NCBI RefSeq assembly: GCF_002632825.1
Contig: NZ_NJAJ01000009.1
Location: 62,001-126,000, forward strand
DNA length: 64,000 nt
From: Xenorhabdus stockiae
GTDB lineage: Bacteria > Pseudomonadota > Gammaproteobacteria > Enterobacterales > Enterobacteriaceae
Direction: 5' to 3'
The notes below the pieces were generated by a model, which was not told the origin of the DNA, searched no databases, and saw nothing but the letters and a program-made list of their open reading frames with translations. The translations under genes and the position numbers were made by a program. Positions 47,285 to 55,593 of this stretch are shown one piece after another (the first letter of the stretch is position 1; the number at the start of each line of letters is the position of its first letter).

Positions 47285-48132
47285 TTTACCTTTATGGGTT
47301 ATCTATTATTTTTAAAAGATAATTGCGTTATTGAACAGTAAATAGAATTTTGTTTCGCTTGATAAGCGATATTATAAATCTCCAAAATAATGTAAGTAAA
47401 AAGTTTGAAAGAAAGGTAATTACTGTCGAGTGTTCTGAAGTTTTTCTGGTGAGTGTAAAGGTAAGGCTGAATACCATTATGGGGTAATTAATGCTAATAA
47501 TTTTTTCCAAGCAGGAAAATCATTCATGAGTTTAATAATAAAAATTAATCCCCTATAAAATATAGTTGGATATAAAAATGAATTGACAATTTTAAGTTTT
47601 ATAGCATTAATAGCGTGTTAGTCAAGGGGGGGAGCGGATTCGATAGGGCTATGAGTTTGCTCAATCAGAGTAACTATTTCGGCACCTTTATACGTTTACT
47701 CAGATTATATTTATTGAGTCAATATTCTTTAATATTAATGTGAGCTTAAATATCACCTTTTTGGTATTAACGAAAAATTATATATATTTAGGTACTTAAG
47801 GAATATATAGGTAGTTATTTTACCAGATTGCGATGCTTTCTTCTGATGACTTCCGGCATTAGGTATGCCGAACGTGGTGGAGTTTGCACTACTTTAATTG
47901 ATGGCAACGAGCGTGAGGCTCATTAGATTGAGTGAAAACACTAAACGTAGCACCCAACAGTATATCGTGGCATTATCTACGATAATCCACTGCTCCGTCA
48001 TATCTATTCTGGGTCAAGATGATTCAGAACATAAATGAGATACTAACAGACTCATTACACAATAATATCGACGAGATAATGGAGACACTTAAACGCTGTT
48101 TGGATAAGTGACACCTTATCTAGAGATAGTTA

Positions 48133-48285
48133 TTGGCGATTGTGGCTGTTTTTATCGCTATCATTTTGTATCTTGCGGGGATTAGTGAATATGATGCTAC
48201 CACTGATTGTTGGGTCAGGATCCAGTTTCGCGAGTGGAACTCAATTAACTGCATTGGTTACTATCTTATCTGTAATTGTATTTAA
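48133..48285 (+). pseudogene. Relic of a small hydrophobic reading frame, copy 3
   Basis: From a TTG the frame runs 50 codons (LLAIVAVFIAIILYLAGISE, then YDATTDCWVRIQFREW) to a TAA 22 bp before the brnQ fragment. It is the longest of three related relics and keeps a clear hydrophobic helix. No ribosome binding site is present. It might be a real small membrane protein, but the decay in the other copies speaks against that. Confidence 0.3.
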
Positions 48286-48306
48286 AACAATAAGTTAACA
48301 ATTATT

Positions 48307-48513
48307 ATGACATACTGTTTATCATCTAAAGATATTTGGGCATTCGGTTTTATGACCTTTGCCTCATCCCGCGGGGCAGAAGATACGATTTCCCCATCTA
48401 TGGTTAACCTGAAGGCAAGTGAGCGTGTTTGGAACGCTGATGCGGCTCTTTTGCTGACTGCTGTGGAACTGGATACATGTGCTGGCACCGTATCTGTTCG
48501 GGGGTTAGCATGA
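48307..48513 (+). pseudogene. Truncated 5' fragment of a third brnQ copy, overlapping the next gene
   Basis: The 68-codon frame starts [20 protein letters not shown] and matches BrnQ copy 1 at about 35 of the first 55 residues by eye. It loses similarity after LLLTAVEL. The missing 380 codons have been lost and the frame runs on for 13 codons to a TGA that overlaps the ATG of the sodium symporter (ATGA, 48510-48513). Many hydrophobic residues are replaced (SSRGAEDTISPSM for [13 protein letters not shown]), so it cannot work as a transporter. Because the start, frame and upstream leader are kept, it may still be translated and serve as a coupled leader for the next gene. Confidence 0.8.
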
Positions 48514-49829
48514 GTCAACAATGGACTTCCCGTTTGGGACATATATTAGCAGCAACCGGATCTGCCGTTGGCATTGGTGCCATTTGGAAATTCTCTTATG
48601 TTTCAGCCACAAATGGTGGTGGTGCATTTCTGATTGTATTTTTATTGTTTAGTTTTGTGATTGGACTAGCTGTCCTGTTAGCTGAAAATATACTGGGCAG
48701 TAGTACAAGTGAAGTGGCTGTTAATGCGTTTAAAAAATTACTCGGTAAACACTGGGGATGGGTTGGCTTTATAGGTGTACTGAGCTCATGGTGTATCTAT
48801 AGTTTCTACAGTGTTGTCGGTGGCTGGACCATCGGTTATACGGTGATGGCGGGCACAGGCCAATTAAATATTACAGATACCTCTCAACTGACATCTATTT
48901 TCACCAATTTCATTAGTGATCCTTGGTGGCCGATAATTGCACATCTGGCATTTTCAGGGCTAACTTGTTACGTAGTGCTATCTGGTGTGCAAAAAGGCTT
49001 GGAAAAAGCAGTTAAGGTCATGATGCCAATGTTATTCCTGATCATGATAATGCTGATTATTGTTGGTATCCGCTTACCCGGCTCATCAGAAGGTCTAAAA
49101 TTATTTTTATACCCAGACTTCAATAAATTGACCGGAAAAGGTGTTTTAGATGCATTAGGGCTGGCATTCTTTTCACTTTCTATCGGTTTGGGTATCCACA
49201 TTACTTATAGTTCCTATTTACCGAGTAACAAAGGTATTTGTAGGTCGAGTATCTGGGTTGTAATCCTCTCCTGTTTGGTCTGTGTATTGGCTGGTCTGAT
49301 GATTTTTCCTGCTTTGGCTGCGGCTGGTTTACAACCCAATGCAGGCCCCGGCTTAACGTTCATGACAATGCCAATTTATTTTGCGAGTCTGCCCGGTGGT
49401 TCAATTCTAGCAGTCACGTTCTTTTTGTTATTACTGATGGCCGCACTGACCTCAGCAATTTCATTACTTGAGCACATTGTTGCTTATGTTCAGAGTCGTT
49501 TTAAATGGCGGCGCCGTAAAGCAAGCTTAGTCGTTACGGCATCGATTATGTTAATGGGGATCCCTGTTTCCTTATCTTTTGGCCCGCTAAGTCACGTTAC
49601 ATTAGGTGGAAAAACCATCTTTGACATGCTGGATTTCATTACGTCCAATGTTCTGATGCCATTGTTCGGGATTATCATTTGCCTCGTATTTGGCTGGTCA
49701 CGTAAGGCTAATGATTTAATTCCTGAGAATATGCCATCGCGGAGCCGCCAGTGTTTACTGTTTATATGGAGATATGTCGGGCCATTATGCATTGGGGTGA
49801 TTTTAGTACACGGTCTTATGCCTAGCTAA
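48510..49829 (+). CDS. Neurotransmitter:sodium symporter (NSS/SLC6) family transporter
   Basis: This 439-residue inner-membrane protein belongs to the NSS family of bacterial sodium-coupled amino-acid importers (LeuT/MhsT type). The first helix has the unwound sodium/substrate motif ATGSAVGIGAIWKFSYV, with GNVWRFPY-like pattern, followed by NGGGAFLIVFLLF. Later helices include WCIYSFYSVVGGWTIGY, FFSLSIGLGIHITYSSYLPS and LLLMAALTSAISLLEHIVAY. About eleven helices are visible, fewer than the twelve of LeuT. The substrate is unknown, probably a hydrophobic or aromatic amino acid. I chose the ATG at 48510 (MSQQWTSRLGHILAA), which overlaps the stop of the brnQ fragment and has gggggt before it. 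Confidence 0.9.
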   Translation: MSQQWTSRLGHILAATGSAVGIGAIWKFSYVSATNGGGAFLIVFLLFSFVIGLAVLLAENILGSSTSEVAVNAFKKLLGKHWGWVGFIGVLSSWCIYSFYSVVGGWTIGYTVMAGTGQLNITDTSQLTSIFTNFISDPWWPIIAHLAFSGLTCYVVLSGVQKGLEKAVKVMMPMLFLIMIMLIIVGIRLPGSSEGLKLFLYPDFNKLTGKGVLDALGLAFFSLSIGLGIHITYSSYLPSNKGICRSSIWVVILSCLVCVLAGLMIFPALAAAGLQPNAGPGLTFMTMPIYFASLPGGSILAVTFFLLLLMAALTSAISLLEHIVAYVQSRFKWRRRKASLVVTASIMLMGIPVSLSFGPLSHVTLGGKTIFDMLDFITSNVLMPLFGIIICLVFGWSRKANDLIPENMPSRSRQCLLFIWRYVGPLCIGVILVHGLMPS

Positions 49830-49865
49830 CACACTATCTGAGTGGCTTTGAAAAATAGCTAAAAT

Positions 49866-49901
49866 AAATAAGGGTGGGCATTTGAATGCCCACCCTTATT
49901 T
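49866..49901. terminator. Strong bidirectional terminator between NSS transporter and ggt
   Basis: A perfect 16-bp stem (aaataagggtgggcat / atgcccacccttattt) with a 4-nt loop (ttga) is followed by T tracts on both strands. It separates the convergent transporter and ggt genes. Confidence 0.9.
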
Positions 49902-49935
49902 TTTTAACTGCGTTTTTTAGCTGAGGGTATTGTTT

Positions 49936-51699
49936 TTAATAGCCGATGGCTGCACCGGCTGGTCGCCGTACATCATTGGCTCCATAGATATATCCTTCGC
50001 GGACCTTGCCTGAAACAGCAGAGTCATTACCTGATGAGTTGACCGGAGAAACTCCGGCTGCACCCGGCAAACCTATCATGATTAATTCAGTTGCACCCCA
50101 TGGAGTCTGCTCCACCATTTTATAGCCCATTTTTTCCAGCAGATTTAAGGTATCTTTCGAAAGACCACGCTGCTCATAATAGACTTCATCTGGCAGCCAT
50201 TGGTGATGAATACGTGGGCTGTTCACGGCTTCTTGTGGCGGCATATCAAAGTCAATGATATTCAGTGCGGCCTGTAAAGTAATGGAGATAATTCTTGAAC
50301 CCCCCGGAGAACCTAAAACCAGAAAAATTTTATTATCTTTGGTCACTAATGTCGGGCTCATTGATGATAGTGGGCGCTTACCGGGGGCAATGGAGTTGGT
50401 TGCTCCCTGAACCAGACCATACATGTTTTTCGCGCCAATTTTCGTGGTGAAATCATCCATTTCATCATTGAGGAAAAAGCCGGTTCCCGGTGCAATAACG
50501 ACAGCGCCAAAGCGCCCATTAATGGTATAAGTTGTTGATACCGCATTACCATCTTTATCTACCACAGAATAATGCGTTGTTTCCGGTTTTTCATGCGGAC
50601 CAATACCCGGTTGCACCAATTTGGAAGGTGTCGCTTTGTTCGGCTGGATCTCTTTACGGATGGATTCTGCATAACTTTTGCTTAACAAGCGATCAAGCGG
50701 GTTTTTAATAAATGCAGGGTCGCCGAGATAAGTGTTTCTGTCGATGTAAGCATGGCGCATGGCTTCAGTCAGGGTGTGAATATAGGCTGCTGAGTTGAAC
50801 CCCATCGATTTCAGGTCATAACCTTCAACAATGTTCAGTATTTCACATAGTGTGACCCCGCCGGAACTGGGTGGAGGCGCAGAGATAAATTTATATCCGC
50901 GATAGCTACAGGTAACGGGCGCTGTTTCGGTAATAGTATAATTGGCAAAATCAGCTGCTTTGATGATCCCGCCTGATTTCTCTGAAGTTTCTTCAATGAT
51001 TTGAGGAATTTTGCCATGATAGAAAACATCCGGTCCTTGCTTGGCAATCATTTCCAGCGTGTTGGCTAAATCAGTCTGAATTAATTTGTCTCCGGGCTGG
51101 AATGGAGTGCCATCTTTACGCAGAAAAATTCGGGCAGCTTCTGGATCCTGAGCAAAACGTTTGACTGTGGTATCCATAATATCGGTATCACCACGGGTCA
51201 GGATGTAACCTTCACGAGCCAGCTTGATGGCCGGAGCCATTACTTGTTCGCGGGTTAATGTACCGTATTTTTGTAGCGCAGTATCCAGCCCCATAACTGT
51301 TCCCGGTACACCAACAGCGTAGTACCCGTACAGGCTGGCTCCTTTGATAACATTACCGTCTTTGTCCAGATACATATCGGCACTGGCCGCCGCAGGTGCT
51401 GTTTCACGGAAATTAATAAATTTATCTGTACCATCTGCCAGATGGATGGTCATGAAACCACCACCACCGATATTACCGCAGCAGGGGTTAACGACAGCTT
51501 CTGCATAGCCTACAGCAACAGCGGCATCAATAGCGTTACCACCCATTTTGAGAATATCAACACCCACCTGGGATGCCAGATGTTGTGCACTGACAACCAT
51601 GCCCTGCTTGGCTTCAACTGCCAGTCCGGTGGCTGCGTAAAGAGAGGATGAAACGAATAGTGAGGCGACGATGAACGGAATTTTCCATGTTTTGGACAT
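49936..51699 (-). CDS. ggt: Gamma-glutamyltransferase
   Basis: Ggt is a periplasmic enzyme that hydrolyses glutathione and other gamma-glutamyl compounds or moves the gamma-glutamyl group to an acceptor. The 587-residue precursor has a signal peptide (PFIVASLFVSSSLYA) and self-cleaves before Thr374 of TTHYSVVDKDGNAVSTTYT to form two subunits. The small subunit carries LNDEMDDF and the oxyanion motif GSPGGSRIIS. The large subunit has NPCCGNIGGGGFMTI and ETAPAAASADMY. I chose the ATG at 51699, directly after aggagga; an in-frame ATG 39 bases upstream would delay the signal peptide. In host-associated bacteria this enzyme can add to virulence by consuming host glutathione and glutamine; that is general knowledge, not shown here. 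Confidence 0.96.
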   Translation of the reverse strand: MSKTWKIPFIVASLFVSSSLYAATGLAVEAKQGMVVSAQHLASQVGVDILKMGGNAIDAAVAVGYAEAVVNPCCGNIGGGGFMTIHLADGTDKFINFRETAPAAASADMYLDKDGNVIKGASLYGYYAVGVPGTVMGLDTALQKYGTLTREQVMAPAIKLAREGYILTRGDTDIMDTTVKRFAQDPEAARIFLRKDGTPFQPGDKLIQTDLANTLEMIAKQGPDVFYHGKIPQIIEETSEKSGGIIKAADFANYTITETAPVTCSYRGYKFISAPPPSSGGVTLCEILNIVEGYDLKSMGFNSAAYIHTLTEAMRHAYIDRNTYLGDPAFIKNPLDRLLSKSYAESIRKEIQPNKATPSKLVQPGIGPHEKPETTHYSVVDKDGNAVSTTYTINGRFGAVVIAPGTGFFLNDEMDDFTTKIGAKNMYGLVQGATNSIAPGKRPLSSMSPTLVTKDNKIFLVLGSPGGSRIISITLQAALNIIDFDMPPQEAVNSPRIHHQWLPDEVYYEQRGLSKDTLNLLEKMGYKMVEQTPWGATELIMIGLPGAAGVSPVNSSGNDSAVSGKVREGYIYGANDVRRPAGAAIGY

Positions 51700-51892
51700 A
51701 TTTTCCTCCTGATTTTTGGGCTGTAGGGGAAGGCCCAAAAGGTTATAAGGTTATGTTAATTATTTGTAATATAACATTATCGGAAGCTCAGGATTTTTGG
51801 AAGATGATTTTCTATGTGTCAGTCAATAATTCGGAATATTTAATAATGAATCTTCATTTGCATACTTCGGATTTGAAGTTACTTCGCGGCGG

Positions 51893-51926
51893 CAAGTAAA
51901 AAACAAGTAAAAAACAAGTAAAAAAA
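51893..51926 (+). repeat. 11-bp tandem repeat, three copies
   Basis: CAAGTAAAAAA is repeated three times in tandem, the last with an extra A. It lies between the ggt promoter and the peroxiredoxin terminator and looks like a slippage-prone simple repeat. Confidence 0.75.
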
Positions 51927-51991
51927 CTGTGTGATTGTGGCAAGTGAGTGCAACTAACAAAGAGGCAGCCTGCAAGACAATGGATAAGAAA

Positions 51992-52017
51992 AAACCAGCC
52001 GACAGTGCGGCTGGTTT
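51992..52017 (-). terminator. Rho-independent terminator of the peroxiredoxin gene
   Basis: A perfect 10-bp stem (aaaccagccg / cggctggttt) with a 6-nt loop is followed on the minus strand by a T run (tttcttatcc). Confidence 0.85.
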
Positions 52018-52069
52018 ATAAAATCCGTTAACAATGTGATGCTATTAAAGGATTGAATACTGACGAAGA

Positions 52070-52672
52070 TTACAGTTTGTCAGCATTTTTAGTCAGGTAT
52101 TTTGCTACGCCTTCAGGAGAAGCGCCCATACCTTCTTGGCCTTTTGCCCACTGTGCAGGGCAAACTTCGCCGTGTTCTTCGTGGAATTGCAGTGCGTCAA
52201 CCATACGCAGCATTTCGTCAATGTTACGGCCCAGTGGCAGATCGTTAACAACCTGATGACGAACAACACCATTTTTATCAATCAGGAAAGAACCACGCAG
52301 AGCAACACCCGCTTCTGGATGCTCAATGCCGTATGCTTTCATGATGTCACGTTTGATGTCAGCAACCATTGGGTATTTAACTTCGCCAATGCCGCCTTCG
52401 CTGATTGGAGTTTTACGCCATGCGTTGTGAACGAACTCAGAGTCGAAAGAAACACCAATAACTTCAAAACCACGTTTTTGGAATTCTTCATAACGATGGT
52501 CGAAAGCAATCAGCTCAGAAGGACAAACGAAAGTGAAGTCCATTGGCCAGAAGAAGATAACAGCTGGACGACCATTCAGGTGATTTTTCAGGTTGAAGTT
52601 ATTAACGATTTCGCCGTTACCGAGAACTGCAGAAGCTGTAAAATCAGGGGCTTGGCGGGTTACTAAAACCAT
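52070..52672 (-). CDS. tsaA: Typical 2-Cys peroxiredoxin (AhpC/TsaA family)
   Basis: This 200-residue cytoplasmic peroxiredoxin reduces hydrogen peroxide and organic peroxides. The peroxidatic cysteine is Cys50 in FFWPMDFTFVCPSELIAF and the resolving cysteine is Cys171 in HGEVCPAQW, so it is a typical 2-Cys enzyme of the Prx1/AhpC subfamily. The C-terminal GVAKYLTKNADKL resembles the YF-type tail region that makes such enzymes sensitive to overoxidation, although the YF motif itself is not present. No ahpF gene is nearby, so the reductant is probably thioredoxin or an AhpF encoded elsewhere. A sequence matching the OxyR half-operator lies about 100 bp upstream. Confidence 0.92.
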   Translation of the reverse strand: MVLVTRQAPDFTASAVLGNGEIVNNFNLKNHLNGRPAVIFFWPMDFTFVCPSELIAFDHRYEEFQKRGFEVIGVSFDSEFVHNAWRKTPISEGGIGEVKYPMVADIKRDIMKAYGIEHPEAGVALRGSFLIDKNGVVRHQVVNDLPLGRNIDEMLRMVDALQFHEEHGEVCPAQWAKGQEGMGASPEGVAKYLTKNADKL

Positions 52673-52768
52673 AATTGACTCCTAAAAATTCTGTAGGTGT
52701 TTGTGGAAACGGGTTACAGCATAAGGAATTAAGTGATAGCAATAAAGGATAAATTACCAATTGATATA

Positions 52769-52783
52769 ATAGTTTTTACCTAT
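52769..52783. promoter_or_regulatory. Candidate OxyR half-operator upstream of tsaA
   Basis: ATAGTTTTTACCTAT fits the OxyR dimer consensus ATAGnTnnnAnCTAT at every specified position. A second dimer site with the usual 7-bp spacing is only partly recognisable. The place upstream of a peroxide-scavenging gene makes regulation by OxyR plausible. Confidence 0.5.
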
Positions 52784-52827
52784 CAATAATCTATTTTTAA
52801 TTCCTTTTAGCCTACCATAAGATAAAG

Positions 52828-53451
52828 CTATTTGGAAAAAGTGCAAGGTTCTGGCGAAATTTCCTGTCCGTGCAGGCTGTTGTTCATCACAAGATCCATC
52901 ATTTGCGGATAAAACTGCCAGAATAGTGTTTCAAAATCAGAGTAATGCTCTTCGATATCCTGATAAGAACCTGCCAGTGCGGATAATTTAGGGCGTCTGC
53001 GTGCCATACCCTGTAGCACATTGGCAATGCATGTCAGATCAGCGTAACGGATAAGCAGATTTTGTGACCAGAGGTATTGATTCAGCTCCTGAAATTTTTC
53101 AGGGGTAACACTGAGGTGAGGCTCTATTTGATTGCGCGCTAGCTGCACAAACTCAGGCAAGGAGTAGTTCTTTTCGAGTTTGTTCCAGTGCTTGGACAGA
53201 AAATGATCCCAGATGATATCAAGGGTTATAGGAGCTACGCGCCGATATTCGCTACGAAATAGAGTCCGGGCTTCGATGACCAGCGGATGACTATCTGTCA
53301 GGCTGTCTATCCTGCGATGAAGTCGAATGCCCGAGACAACATCAGGAGCGAACCGGCCTTCCGGGGCTCCACGGACAAAATCCGCCATTAAATTACCCAG
53401 CAGAGAGCTTTCAGATAATGTAGCTAAATGGAGGTGTGCGAGAAAATTCAT
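52828..53451 (-). CDS. acpH: Acyl carrier protein phosphodiesterase
   Basis: AcpH removes the 4'-phosphopantetheine arm from holo-ACP. The 207-residue protein starts [20 protein letters not shown] at the ATG at 53451. It keeps the conserved histidines and acidic residues of the family ([41 protein letters not shown]). Upstream in-frame codons would add six residues and are unlikely. It is divergent from queA with about 105 bp between starts, as in E. coli. Motifs are intact. Confidence 0.94.
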   Translation of the reverse strand: MNFLAHLHLATLSESSLLGNLMADFVRGAPEGRFAPDVVSGIRLHRRIDSLTDSHPLVIEARTLFRSEYRRVAPITLDIIWDHFLSKHWNKLEKNYSLPEFVQLARNQIEPHLSVTPEKFQELNQYLWSQNLLIRYADLTCIANVLQGMARRRPKLSALAGSYQDIEEHYSDFETLFWQFYPQMMDLVMNNSLHGQEISPEPCTFSK

Positions 53452-53556
53452 GGTGAGAGTATAACGCAAATAGTTAAACTAATATGCTTCTTTCTTGCAC
53501 CATTGCCCGTGCAGCACTAGACTAGTCCGCCTGTTTTTTTGAATGATACAGATAAA

Positions 53557-54669
53557 ATGCGTGTCGCTGATTTTACATTTGAACTGCCAGAAGAGTTAAT
53601 TGCTCATTATCCCCAACCACAGCGCAGTGGCTGCCGCTTGCTCTCCCTTGATGGGGAAACGGGGGAGCTGACTCACGGTATTTTTACTGATGTGCTGAAT
53701 AAACTGGAAGCAGGTGATCTGCTGGTTTTCAATAACACCCGGGTTATTCCTGCCCGCCTGTTTGGCCGTAAGGCAACAGGTGGCAAATTAGAAGTTTTGG
53801 TCGAAAGGATGTTGGATGATAAGCGAGTACTCGCTCACGTTCGTGCATCCAAGGCTCCAAAAGAGGGTACTGAACTGATCCTCGGCGAAGATAAAGCGCT
53901 TGATGGTAATCAGATCGTTAAGGCTACCATGCTGGCCCGCCACGATGCTTTATTTGAGATTTGTTTCGATGATGAGCGTGATGTATTGACCATTCTGGAT
54001 GAAATCGGTCATATGCCATTGCCGCCTTATATTGCCCGCCCTGATGAAGAATCAGATAAGGAATTATACCAGACGGTATACAATGAGCGTCCGGGCGCCG
54101 TTGCTGCACCGACTGCCGGATTGCACTTTGATGAGCCGCTTTTGGCTGCCTTACGTGAAAAAGGTGTCGAAATGGCGTTTGTCACTCTGCATGTCGGAGC
54201 GGGGACTTTTCAGCCGGTGCGTGTGGATACCATCGAAGACCATATAATGCACGCTGAGTATGCAGAAGTACCGCAGAATGTTGTTGATGCGGTACTGGCA
54301 TGTAAGGCCCGTGGTAATAAAGTTGTAGCTGTGGGGACAACATCCGTCCGCTCGCTGGAAAGTGCGGCCCGAGCTTGTCAGGATGGGCTGATTGCCCCGT
54401 TTTTTGATGATACCCAAATTTTTATCTATCCGGGGTTTGAATATCAGGTTGTTGACACTCTGATTACCAATTTCCATTTGCCGGAATCCACTTTAATCAT
54501 GTTGGTTTCTGCATTTGCGGGTTATAAAAATACCATGAGCGCTTATAAGGAAGCAGTAACTGAAAAGTATCGCTTCTTTAGTTATGGTGATGCGATGTTT
54601 ATTAATCGCAACTCAATAGCTGCAAAAGAGATGGTAGAGGTTGCCACTGATATTGATCAATCTGAATAG
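53557..54669 (+). CDS. queA: S-adenosylmethionine:tRNA ribosyltransferase-isomerase
   Basis: QueA builds epoxyqueuosine on tRNA by moving the ribosyl part of S-adenosylmethionine to preQ1 at the wobble base. The 370-residue product matches the family in order: [68 protein letters not shown]-like [31 protein letters not shown]-like [10 protein letters not shown] and [20 protein letters not shown] used the ATG at 53557; an in-frame TTG 18 bases upstream also exists. The protein is slightly longer than E. coli QueA because of a C-terminal tail after NRNS. The usual next gene, tgt, is displaced by 1.5 kb by an inserted tail-fibre gene. Confidence 0.96.
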   Translation: MRVADFTFELPEELIAHYPQPQRSGCRLLSLDGETGELTHGIFTDVLNKLEAGDLLVFNNTRVIPARLFGRKATGGKLEVLVERMLDDKRVLAHVRASKAPKEGTELILGEDKALDGNQIVKATMLARHDALFEICFDDERDVLTILDEIGHMPLPPYIARPDEESDKELYQTVYNERPGAVAAPTAGLHFDEPLLAALREKGVEMAFVTLHVGAGTFQPVRVDTIEDHIMHAEYAEVPQNVVDAVLACKARGNKVVAVGTTSVRSLESAARACQDGLIAPFFDDTQIFIYPGFEYQVVDTLITNFHLPESTLIMLVSAFAGYKNTMSAYKEAVTEKYRFFSYGDAMFINRNSIAAKEMVEVATDIDQSE

Positions 54670-54686
54670 ATGGATTGAGGGAATGA

Positions 54687-54712
54687 TTAACCCGCAGAAA
54701 ATTGCGGGTTAA
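54687..54712. terminator. Hairpin between queA and tail-fibre gene
   Basis: A perfect 10-bp stem (ttaacccgca / tgcgggttaa) with a 6-nt loop lies between the convergent queA and tail-fibre genes. In enterobacteria queA normally continues into tgt, so a terminator here is consistent with an operon that has been split. Confidence 0.65.
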
Positions 54713-54726
54713 ATGGTTATTCATAA

Positions 54727-55593
54727 TTAAGCAGCTCTGACTATATAATTAAAGGCTATGTTACGGGGGCGAGTTTCTTTTCCTGTTGAGTTAGCCACCG
54801 CATTATCCATATAACCATAACCACCAGATCCCATCCCTATGGCAATGCCTAATCCTCTGGGATCAGCACCATAGTTAATGTTTTTTTGAACGCTATTAAA
54901 AATGGCGTTTCCTGTCCCTAAATTCTCAGCTCCAGCAGTGGATCTAGACCACATGCGGTGAATTCTGTGGTTATGTGGCGCAATATCTGCTGCTTGATTA
55001 GAAAGTAAATGTCGGCCAGTATCCACTCCTCGGCTATTATCCCAACCGCGAATAAACTCTCCTCGCAGATCGGGTAGTACACCAGAGGGATAAGCAAGCG
55101 CAAGTTTCGGGTATCTTACAGGATCAAATGAGTTACCATTACATATCAGCCAACCCTCTGGTGGTGTTTCTGTTGGCCAGGGTACAGGAACGCCAACAGG
55201 CAAGGATAATCCTTCCATGACTGTTTCTATTCCAAGGTTTTTAACAAATTCTTTCTTATCCGGTATGTCAGCCCCGTTCTGATCCTTTGCTAAGCGAGTA
55301 TTAGCATTGTCATTTGCACTATTAGCCGCATTGTTCGCATTATTAGCGTTATTGTTTGCCGTATTCGCCAACTCATAAGCCGTTTTAACTGCTTTTGGTG
55401 TTGCCGCCATCGTCTCGCTATCACTGCCGGTATCATTACTCAGAATAGTAAAACCTTTATCTTGTAGAGTGGCATCTGGATGGTTGCGGCTTTGAGCGTG
55501 TTCTGCAATCGCTTTTTTGACATATTCCGGTGTTGTAACGACAGCAAGGTTACTATCTTCTGAAACAACGACGTCAGTCTTTTGATTTTGCAT
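54727..55593 (-). CDS. Orphan phage tail-fibre protein with collar domain
   Basis: This 288-residue protein resembles the distal part of phage or phage-tail-like bacteriocin fibres. The N-terminal third has the fibre repeat HPDATLQDKGFTILSNDTGS followed by ETMAATPKAVKTAYELANTA. A low-complexity Asn/Ala stretch (NNNANNANNAANSANDNANT) forms a flexible or coiled stalk. A tail-collar domain (PVGVPVPWPTETPPEGWLIC, then LPDLRGEFIRGWDNSRGVDT) and a variable glycine-rich tip (GMGSGGYGYMDNAV) end it. No other phage gene is near. It lies between queA and tgt, against the direction of both. It could be a stored fibre variant, a remnant or a domesticated adhesin. Confidence 0.85.
   Translation of the reverse strand: MQNQKTDVVVSEDSNLAVVTTPEYVKKAIAEHAQSRNHPDATLQDKGFTILSNDTGSDSETMAATPKAVKTAYELANTANNNANNANNAANSANDNANTRLAKDQNGADIPDKKEFVKNLGIETVMEGLSLPVGVPVPWPTETPPEGWLICNGNSFDPVRYPKLALAYPSGVLPDLRGEFIRGWDNSRGVDTGRHLLSNQAADIAPHNHRIHRMWSRSTAGAENLGTGNAIFNSVQKNINYGADPRGLGIAIGMGSGGYGYMDNAVANSTGKETRPRNIAFNYIVRAA

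Larger units (their letters stand above)
47213..48306 (+). other. Long gene-poor region before the brnQ fragment
   Basis: This 1.1-kb stretch has the terminator of brnQ copy 2 (47261-47284), then AT-rich sequence and a more balanced patch at about 47820-48120 that looks like decayed coding DNA: short frames such as one of 43 codons from the ATG at 47903 and MIQNINEILTDSLHNNIDEI near 48020. I cannot recognise a family in it. The third copy of the brnQ leader begins at about 48127. Confidence 0.4.
51700..52069 (-). other. ggt upstream region and tsaA terminator
   Basis: This 370-bp region carries the ggt promoter, a triplicated 11-bp repeat (51893-51926) and the terminator of the peroxiredoxin gene (51992-52017). 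A 70-codon frame on the plus strand (51687-51899) overlaps ggt and has no support as a gene. Confidence 0.45.

Noticed and set aside
47820-48120. Possible insertion-sequence remnant
   Set aside because: No terminal inverted repeats, target duplications or transposase motif (DDE) could be recognised, so I list it only as unassigned DNA.
49592-49792. A 66-codon minus-strand frame within the NSS transporter gene
   Set aside because: Antisense shadow with no translation signal.
53539-53557. Upstream TTG start for queA
   Set aside because: The ATG at 53557 gives the family start MRVADF and the six extra residues are not conserved.
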